A stretch of DNA of 64,000 nucleotides, from assembly GCA_037953625.1 (NCBI GenBank), contig CM075651.1:101991001-102055000 (forward strand). Reading direction: 5' to 3'. This DNA comes from Crotalaria pallida (Eukaryota > Streptophyta > Magnoliopsida > Fabales > Fabaceae). Both the position numbers and the translations under genes were made by a program. A model generated the notes under the pieces. The model ran no database searches, was not told where the DNA came from, and saw only the letters and a program-made list of their open reading frames with translations. Below, in pieces: positions 57,113 through 64,000 of the stretch (within the stretch, counting starts at the first letter, position 1; each line of letters starts with the position of its first letter).

Positions 57113-60009
57113 TAAAAAGTATGATTTAAATAACTTAAATTAATTTGGAATTTTTATATTCTCTGATCATGTTTGGTAATGTTGTAGGTTCTGGAAATTT
57201 AATGGATCAATTTAATATGGTTTTAAAACTTTATTTTCTAGCATTCTGTTTAATGGTTCTGGAAAATGATTTTTATAATCAGAGTGTTTTTGAATTAAAA
57301 AGAAATGGATTTGGTTTTAATAAAAAGATTATTTTAATTATTTCAAAGTTTTCTTGAAAATATTTTATGTGAAATCTGATTTGGTTTTAGATTCTTTGGA
57401 TATTAATAATGAGTTCTTAAGAAAGGAATTATTTCAAAGAGTTTTCAAAACGAAATTAAGAATTTATCGAAAACGTTCTCACGCACGGGGAAAAATGTTC
57501 TAGTTCGGGTGTCGGACGCGAAGGAAACGCGGCAAGGTTAGCGACTGGGGAACCTTGGAAAGCTTGCGGATGATTCGTCATCCAGGTGAGTGAGAGTGCG
57601 GTGGTCCCATGACGTGGTTGCTCTCAATCCGAATAGATGGATTGTGAGAGTAATGCGAATTAGGCAATAGAAATCTGTGTGCTAAATGTTTACTAGTTGT
57701 GCATATTTAATTCTGTTTGGAATTGTTTGATTATGCCTGAGTAGTGAAACCATAATAAGGAAATCGTGAAAGTGATGAGATGAGATTGAAAAGAGAAAAG
57801 AGAATGCGAATGAGAAACATGAGTATAATTAAGTGAAAGATGAGCGATAAGTAAGACTAAAGAAAAGGATGTTGGAATAATTGAGAAAAGATAAAGCATG
57901 ATGCGAATGGAATGCAAAAGAGATAAAGTAAGAAAGGAAGTGAAATTTGAGTTGAAAAGAAATGAAACATCCAATGAGGCGAGTGGAAGCGTGGTTATGA
58001 AAGTGTGATGTGGTTGAATGGAGAAGTGATTCCTCGTTCATGTTTTTGGAAAGAAGCCTAGTGTTGAGTTGAGCTTGCTCCTCCATTAGCACTCATCCAA
58101 AAATGTGATTTTTGAAAACGGTTTTTGAAAAGAGATTTTTGAAAAGTTTTTGTGAAAACGATATTTTGTGAAAGTTTTTGGAAATATTACCTTTTGAAAA
58201 AGTTTTGCGAAAAGGTTTATGAAATGAGGTTTTTTGAAAATGTTTTGTGAAGTAAAGTTTTGTGAAATCATGTTTTCGAAAAGTTTTGCGAAATGATATT
58301 TTGAGAAAGACGAGGAAAAGATATTGATGATGTTGATGAGGAATATGTTGAGAATGAGCTTATGAGAATTATGATGATGAGATGAGAATTTGATTTTGAG
58401 GCCAAGGGCCATTGAGATTTAGGGGGAACGGATTGCGATTAGTGGTCGGGCTTCGTTGAAGGGATGCACCAAGGACGAGCCGACTGTTAGGATTAAGCCG
58501 CTAATTAACGTTAAAACATTAAAAGACTTTAAAAGACATTTACAAACACGGTGAGGTATGAGTGTCGTATCGAAGTAGTGGAGAGGAAGGAACCATAGGT
58601 ATCTGCGGATACTTAGGAGGAGATTGCATGAGGGGAGGACGATGACGGTGAAACGTCAAGAAGTCTAGAGTATATTTCTAGGCGGAACAACTCCACATGT
58701 GGCGTACTAACGTGGTAGGGACTGGGTCTAATGTCGTGGCACGTTCTGCACTGCAGACTAGAAATATATTGTCGCCCCCTTGATTGCAAATCAAGAACGG
58801 TGAGAGGGACTGGAACGGGGCATTTGTGATTGCCGCTGAGAGCATGCCTGATTATATGATATGAAATGATTGAATTGATTTGAGGCTGAGTCCTCCTGGT
58901 CTGGGACCATTTGTTTGTGTGACAGCTGTCGTGCCCGCGTGGTAAAGGTCCTGTACTCCTGTTTGCTTCCGACTAGTTTGGGTGGTTGACCAAGGAGATG
59001 TAGACGTGTGTGAGCTCAATGATGTTTCCCCCTCATCATTGATGCTAACCGAGATAATAAAACTTAATAGACAAAGATGTTCCACAGAAAAGTGCAATAG
59101 AGATATCAAGTATCGAACAAAGTTTATAAGACAGAATACGAAAGAATTCTTGGATTAAGAGATAAGTGTGGGAATTGTGAGGGAAGAAGGATTGAGAAAA
59201 GTTATGAAAGTTCACGAGAAATATTCTGAGAATGTGATTGTAAGAGCATGAATGATTTAAGTGGTTATGAATGATGTTATCGATGTTTTTATAATAGTAT
59301 GATATGTTTTGTTCTATGTGATTCATCTGTGCTATGTGCATTACTTATTATGTATGAGGATGACGTTTTAGTTACGTTGTTTTATTATACTATCTGTCTT
59401 TCTTTATATTCAACCTACCCTGAGACCGTATGGTCAACCCGTTGGTGTTCGGAACACTGACTCTCTCCTACCGTGTTGTCGTATTGGCAAATGCTGATAT
59501 TGCAACCGGTAGATGGCGTAGTGCCAGGAAAGGCAAGGACCCGACAACTCTCTGATGAGACTCTTGAGATGGTTGGAGGTGACAACTCTACTTGCGGACC
59601 GAGAACTTGATCCACCAAGACCCGGAGTTAGACGGCAAGACTTAGGGAGTATGACTAGAGGATAGGTAATCCCCCTCAGAGCTTTGTACTCCATTGTAGG
59701 TACTTAGTTACCTAGCTCTATCATACTGTACCCCGGCAAAAGTTTTTATTTGGCACATATATTTTGGAACAAGTAAACGGGCTAATGTTTTAAATGATGT
59801 TTTAGAAAACGAGTTTCAAAGTGCGGTGTCTTGTGACATCTCGGTTTGGAACTTGAAAGAGTTGTGCAATATGAGAACATAAGTTTTAATCATAACTGTG
59901 TTTTGAAAATCGAAATGTTCTCATCTTGTGTAACGCTTGCAAAAAAAAATGGCCCTAATTTTCACTACTTTGAGTTTAAGTTTTCAAGTGGCCAAATCGG
60001 GGTGTTACA

Positions 60010-60014
60010 CTTTC
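60010..60014. repeat. target-site duplication of the giant-LTR element, right
   Basis: CTTTC, matching 45604-45608. Confidence 0.92.
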
Positions 60015-61374
60015 AATAAGGTTCAACCTGTATCATGTAACAAAACAAAAAAAGACTAGTTAAGTTGGATTTCTAATGAAACAAAAAGATAAATGAGATA
60101 ATCAAAAAAATTGTTTTTTACTGTGTTGGACCAACAAAATGGGAGTCTTGAAAAACAAAAGGCAGGTGAAAGATAAAGGGGAAAGACCTGGATTTTAAGA
60201 ACCTTAATGTCTTCTTCCTTAATCATTTCTTCAATATGTTTTTAAATGAAACTAGCTTCCTCTTTTCTCACTTCCTTATTGTGAAACAATCGTAATTAAT
60301 GTTGAAGCAAACTTAAGCAAACCAAAAAATGTGATATCAATCAAAGCACAAATGTGAGTATGCGTAACACTCAAGTTCAACAAACCAACAATTGCTGGTC
60401 TAGAGCAACATGACAATTAGAATAGATAAAAATTTAAAAAAAGGACAAAATGCAACAAACTACTGAACTAAAAGGCAAGCACAAAAAAAAATAATACTTA
60501 TACAAATAAATTCTTAGGGATAGTTGAGTCCTCAGTATAAACAACCTCAACAAGTTCTTTAAGGACAGTTGAAGTATATGCAAAAATGAGAGATTTCAGT
60601 AATCAATTATCACAGATTCAAGACTAACTAAATGAACTAAAAAAGTAAAATTTCTTCCTCTAAAAGTAACATGGCTTCTCCAGCTATAGGTCCTACACAT
60701 TTTTGTCAAGTTTTTCCATCTTGTCAAATTTCCCTAAAGAATGAAAGGAAGCACTTTTTGCAGAGGTACAATTCTACCATCATTAAAAGTTCCATATTTG
60801 CTCCACTAAAGCTTAACCAATAAGACACGAGACAATCCTTGCTCTACAATAGTAGATACCTTTACCTCATATCAGCTAACCTTCAAAATCAACAATTCTC
60901 TAAACTGATTTTAGCTTTTATGTTAGAACTCTCAAGGTTTACTTATACTAACCAGTCAGAATGAGAATATAATACAACACAACACAAATCCAAAACATTG
61001 ATGTAAAATTAGACAAACCAAAGCATAGATTCACAATAATTGTTAGATTCAAAAATAGAAACAGATTGCAATATACCTTGATGGAAAAAATTGGATGAAA
61101 ACTTTCAAAAAAAAGTGCATGAACAGGGGTTATGGTTAGGGTTCTTCCCAATTTGACCTAGATAGTGAGAACAAGAAGGAGATTTAGAGCGTTATTCACA
61201 ATAGCTGCTTATAAGCCCTAAAACATTATTGAAGATCAACACTTTCTCAAAATTTGCAACTTTCATTTCATTTAATTAGTTACAAAGTAAACGATTATAG
61301 CACTCAAATAAACTGAATTTATATGTAGTAAAGGACAATGTAAACGATTATATTACTGCCATTTTGATGAGTTG
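60015..61374. other. AT-rich stretch between elements, nothing firm
   Basis: About 1.36 kb without LTR, pol or transposase signatures. It is the continuation of the DNA at 45300-45608, split by the giant-LTR element. A 50-codon frame at 60671-60823 (MASPAIGPTHFCQVFPSCQI...) has an ATG in fair context (AACATGG) and a Ser/basic, acid-poor composition like a plastid transit peptide. This could be chance. Confidence 0.5.
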
Positions 61375-61516
61375 TGTAACATCCCAAATTTTAATTCCAA
61401 GTTTAATTAGGAAAACCTAAGTTAGAAATTATAAAGAAAAACCATAGGAAACCATGGATCAGAGTTAAGAGTAGTGTCATAGAGTTAGAGTCTGTTAAAT
61501 AGGAGTTTTCTAAGGT

Positions 61517-61747
61517 GTAATCGATTACTCTGCAGGGGATTAATAAATTACAAGGTCTCTGGTGTAAACACTTAAGTGTTGCAACATTGGTAATTAATTA
61601 CCTCTTGGAAGTAATCGATTACCTTGTGTTTTTGTGAAGTAATCGATTACTCTTCCATGGATTAATCGATTACATGTCCTCTACCAAAAACACTAAAATT
61701 TTTGCATCAAAGGAGTAATCGATTACTATGCTGAAGTAATCGATTAC
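61517..61747. promoter_or_regulatory. U3 palindrome cluster GTAATCGATTAC (H)
   Basis: Sites start at 61517, 61590 (GTAATTAATTAC), 61611, 61639, 61662, 61715 and 61736. Neighbours pair at 21-23 bp offsets. The cluster lies about 110 bp upstream of a TATA-like box. Confidence 0.75.
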
Positions 61748-62340
61748 TTGTTGGAAAAAATTAAAAAAAAAATAAAGTGATGTGAACCACATGTTTCAGT
61801 GGCTTCCTTGGAAGCCACGATTTCCAGCCATACAAAACCCAACCCCCATGCACCAGATATAATATAGCAAAAGTAAAGAAACAACATCAACACCAACTCA
61901 CTCTTCTTCTTCGTCCCTCTCTCTTAAGCTCACGTCTCTCACTCTCCTTAGGGCTTGAATTCCTTCATCATTTTTGGCCATTGATCTTGAGCTATTCATT
62001 ACTAAGCACCATCATCATCAACCTATGGCAAGGAAAAGAGCTAGGAAACCACCCATTATTCCTCCATCCATTCGATCACCCTTTCCCTTCTCTCTCCTAG
62101 GGTTCCAAATCATTCATTATCCACCTTGCTCATCATCACCAACCTCCTCCATGGGAGCATGTATCCAGAGCAACCTCAAGTCTTCTCTCTCACTCGTGGT
62201 CTCTCTCTCTCCTGGAGCTTTTCTCTCTCCTCCAATCTTGAAGAACGGAGTGGAGATCGGGCAAGGGAGTTGGAATCAAAGTAGATCCAGGGTAGATCCT
62301 AGATCCGTGGAGCTTTGTGTGAGCTCTTTCCTCCTCTAAG

Positions 62341-63387
62341 GTAAGGGGAGTCTCTTTTCCACATTTTGGGTTAGGGATAGTTAGGGTTTGTAATAGGATT
62401 TGGGTTTAATGGTTAGATCGGGTTGTGGGTAACAAAATGGTTTTGATTTAGAGTTGGTTTAGGAGTCGCTAGTTTATTTTTGGTTAATTTTATATTAATT
62501 GAAAGGTTTATGATAAATTCCCCTTTTGTATAATATTAAAGTAGGAAGTGAAGAACCCTAGGAAGTTGACTTATATTAAATGTACTCTGAGACATACCTG
62601 AGTATGTCGACTGATTTGTGATATCTTTTGATTGTTGAATAATTACTAGGTTCACTAGGTGTTAAGTGTGTGATTATTGGAAATGCAAGAAGTGATATTG
62701 GGTGCTAAATGCATATTTGTTGGCTAAATGTATATTTGTTGTGATAGTGATTACGTTAACCTCTTTTGTTCATGCAAGTCTATTTTGGGTGCTTGATAAA
62801 TGAAACCAAAACTAAAAAGGGAATGCAATGTGATTTGATCCTTGGGCAAGCTGGCACACTAGGTGCACTGCTACGTGGTGAATTGCCTGCTAGGGCCAAA
62901 TTCCTGTCAGGCCAATTGTCCGTTAGGTCCTAAATTCCCATTAAGCGTCGGTGCGCCAAAGGATCAATCCCACCGCATAACCACCTGAAAATGAATAATA
63001 TATGTGAATTGGAATTTATGGGAATTGAATTAATTAAATTAACCAGCATAGTCCTAACGGGTGATGCCTAATGGGTGTCTATGTCCTGACAGGTTTAAAG
63101 TCCCTAGTAGGTGTTGAATTGCCTGGCAGGTGCGCTAATTCCTAGTGGTGCAAAGGTAAATGGGAATTAAGGAAAGGAAGGTAGTATAACTATAGATAAC
63201 AGAAATGAGCAATGAAATTATGGAATTTGGAATTTTATGTGTGTTGATTTAATAATTGAATGTGTAGTATTTTGGTTACTCCATTGCCAGATTTAGTTAT
63301 TATTCTCGAATTTCTATTATGACTATTTACTATCTTATAATCCACTGTGTTGTGAAAAGGTCTCACCCTTAGTGGTTAACATTTTAG
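62341..63387 (+). other. putative leader intron within LTR H
   Basis: Donor CTCTAAG|GTAAGGGG and acceptor TTAACATTTTAG|GTGAAAG enclose 1,047 nt that hold the short-palindrome region. Consensus evidence only. Confidence 0.4.
62835..63150. repeat. short palindrome array in LTR H
   Basis: Units such as CCTGTCAGG, CCTGACAGG, CCTGGCAGG, CCTAGTAGG and CCTAATGGG recur every 17-20 bases in two groups. The first group lies between perfect 9-base arms TTGATCCTT (62835-62843) and AAGGATCAA (62959-62967). Confidence 0.6.
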
Positions 63388-63591
63388 GTGAAAGCTAAGG
63401 AGCTTGTGGATTAGAGTGTCGCAGCGGAAGACCGGAAAGAAGGAAACTTTATTTTTGGTGCTACTATATTGTAAATGGATGCCCAAAGTTATTGTAAACT
63501 TGATTTGCGAAAAGGAATTTTTAAATACATTATTTTAATTATAGACTTTTACTTGTTAATTTATAAATAAGAATTTGGGGTGTTACATTTA

Positions 63592-63603
63592 TGGTATCAG
63601 AGC
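63592..63603 (+). promoter_or_regulatory. primer binding site of element H
   Basis: TGGTATCAGAGC four bases after the LTR end, initiator-tRNA-Met type. Confidence 0.93.
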
Positions 63604-64000
63604 ATTTCCTTCCTTCCGACCTGAGAGAAAGTGGTCCCGATCTCGCTGCGAACACTTTCATTTCAAGCTTCTTTTCCAGTGGTGAGACCCTTTCTAGTGG
63701 AGATCTTAAGATTAAGTGATTGATGAATAGGTATAGTACTAAATGCTTAATTGTGATTGAATAATGTGCCTTGTATGAGCGGAATGAGTTTATGTTTGCA
63801 AATGAGAATACTAATAATTGTCAAGTTAAGAAAATTGTGTATAAAAATGGAAACGGAAGTGAATTCTTTGGAACCTAAGCGGATCCCTTAGGGAATCAAG
63901 GAATCACATATTGTAAGTGTTTATCCAATTGCAAACAGGAAACTTAAAAGGGTGCAAATTAATTTTTGTCTAAGGATGAAAATTTTAAGTTTTGAGTTAA
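63604..64000 (+). mobile_element. start of the interior of element H
   Basis: The 5' leader after the primer binding site. No gag start is visible before the window ends, so gag and pol, if present, lie to the right. Confidence 0.7.

Larger units (their letters stand above)
45609..60009 (+). mobile_element. LARD-like non-autonomous element with giant LTRs
   Basis: Two direct repeats of 5,710 and 6,998 bp, both TGTAACACCCCG...GGGGTGTTACA, flank a 1,693-bp interior and are bounded by a perfect CTTTC duplication. The interior has a primer binding site but no gag or pol. This fits the class of large retrotransposon derivatives, though the LTR-to-interior ratio is extreme. The LTR difference is explained by a 1.18-kb insertion, a 161-bp indel and microsatellite changes. 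LTR A at 5237 belongs to the same family. Confidence 0.92.
53012..60009 (+). repeat. right LTR of the LARD-like element (6,998 bp)
   Basis: It matches the left LTR from TGTAACACCCCGCATTTTTC to GGGGTGTTACA. It has 161 extra bases at 54755-54915 bounded by GTTT repeats, and a foldback insertion at 55935-57112. Putative donor and acceptor recur at 57586 and 59699. Confidence 0.92.
61375..63587 (+). repeat. 5' LTR of gypsy-type element H (2,213 bp)
   Basis: It runs from TGTAACATCCCAAATTTTAA to GAATTTGGGGTGTTACA and is followed by a primer binding site. Contents in order: GTAATCGATTAC palindromes, TATA-like TATAATATA (about 61857), CT-rich leader, putative donor, repeat and hairpin region, putative acceptor. 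The reading frame 61974-62339 lies in the leader and has no known counterpart. Confidence 0.9.

Noticed and set aside
60948..61151. Minus-strand frame ending in a possible splice donor
   Set aside because: The first codon is TTG, there is no homologue that I recognise, and the region is AT-rich. Too weak to call an exon.
61974..62339. 121-residue frame in LTR H
   Set aside because: It lies in the CT-rich leader of the LTR, is rich in low-complexity Ser/Pro/His, and ends just before the putative splice donor. No recognised domain.

Overview
This window is repeat-dense plant nuclear DNA from a eudicot. The mix of Sirevirus-type copia, Athila-type and chromovirus-type gypsy elements, very long LTRs and L1 LINEs is compatible with a legume, but I cannot fix the species. 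I see no convincing intact host gene. Almost every base can be assigned to transposable elements inserted into one another, and every long reading frame is gag or pol of a retroelement, usually broken.

Left half (1-28116). In order there are: a + strand copia element with its 3' LTR (1-5236); two reverse-oriented, truncated giant LTRs of one family (A 5237-8775, B 8776-11610); a reverse-oriented gag-only gypsy element with both LTRs, PBS and PPT (C 11611-19328); a decayed + strand copia pol (19329-22078); the 3' end of an Athila-like element with its LTR (F 22079-25627); and a reverse LTR (D 25628-28116). Several junctions look like a nested stack whose other halves lie left of the window.

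Middle (28117-45608). A damaged LINE (28117-30009) is cut by reverse LTR E. LTR E is split by a second, nearly complete LINE with a 14-bp target duplication (32709-44860). That LINE is split by a young gag-only Sirevirus-like element with three LTR copies and a TTTAT target duplication (G 36788-43956). A CACTA-type end sits inside the last bases of LTR E (44916 on).

Right (45604-64000). A complete 14.4-kb non-autonomous LTR element has 5.7- and 7.0-kb LTRs around only 1.7 kb of non-coding interior and a CTTTC target duplication. Its right LTR carries a foldback insertion. After about 1.36 kb of plain AT-rich DNA comes the 5' LTR and PBS of another gypsy-type element (H 61375-64000).

The most unusual signal is not a gene. 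Five LTR families (gypsy-type C, D, E and H, and copia-type G) share a modular layout. Each has a cluster of 12-bp palindromes built on the half-site TTAMTCGA (GTAATCGA in H), usually in pairs offset by 20 bp (21-23 bp in H), upstream of the transcribed part. Each also has, further downstream, an array of short hairpins whose arms change together. In C, D, E and H the hairpin array lies between sequences that look like a splice donor and acceptor, suggesting a leader intron inside the LTR. In C, D and E a further hairpin with a 7-nt loop follows the putative acceptor. The patterns are read from the sequence; their functions are inference.
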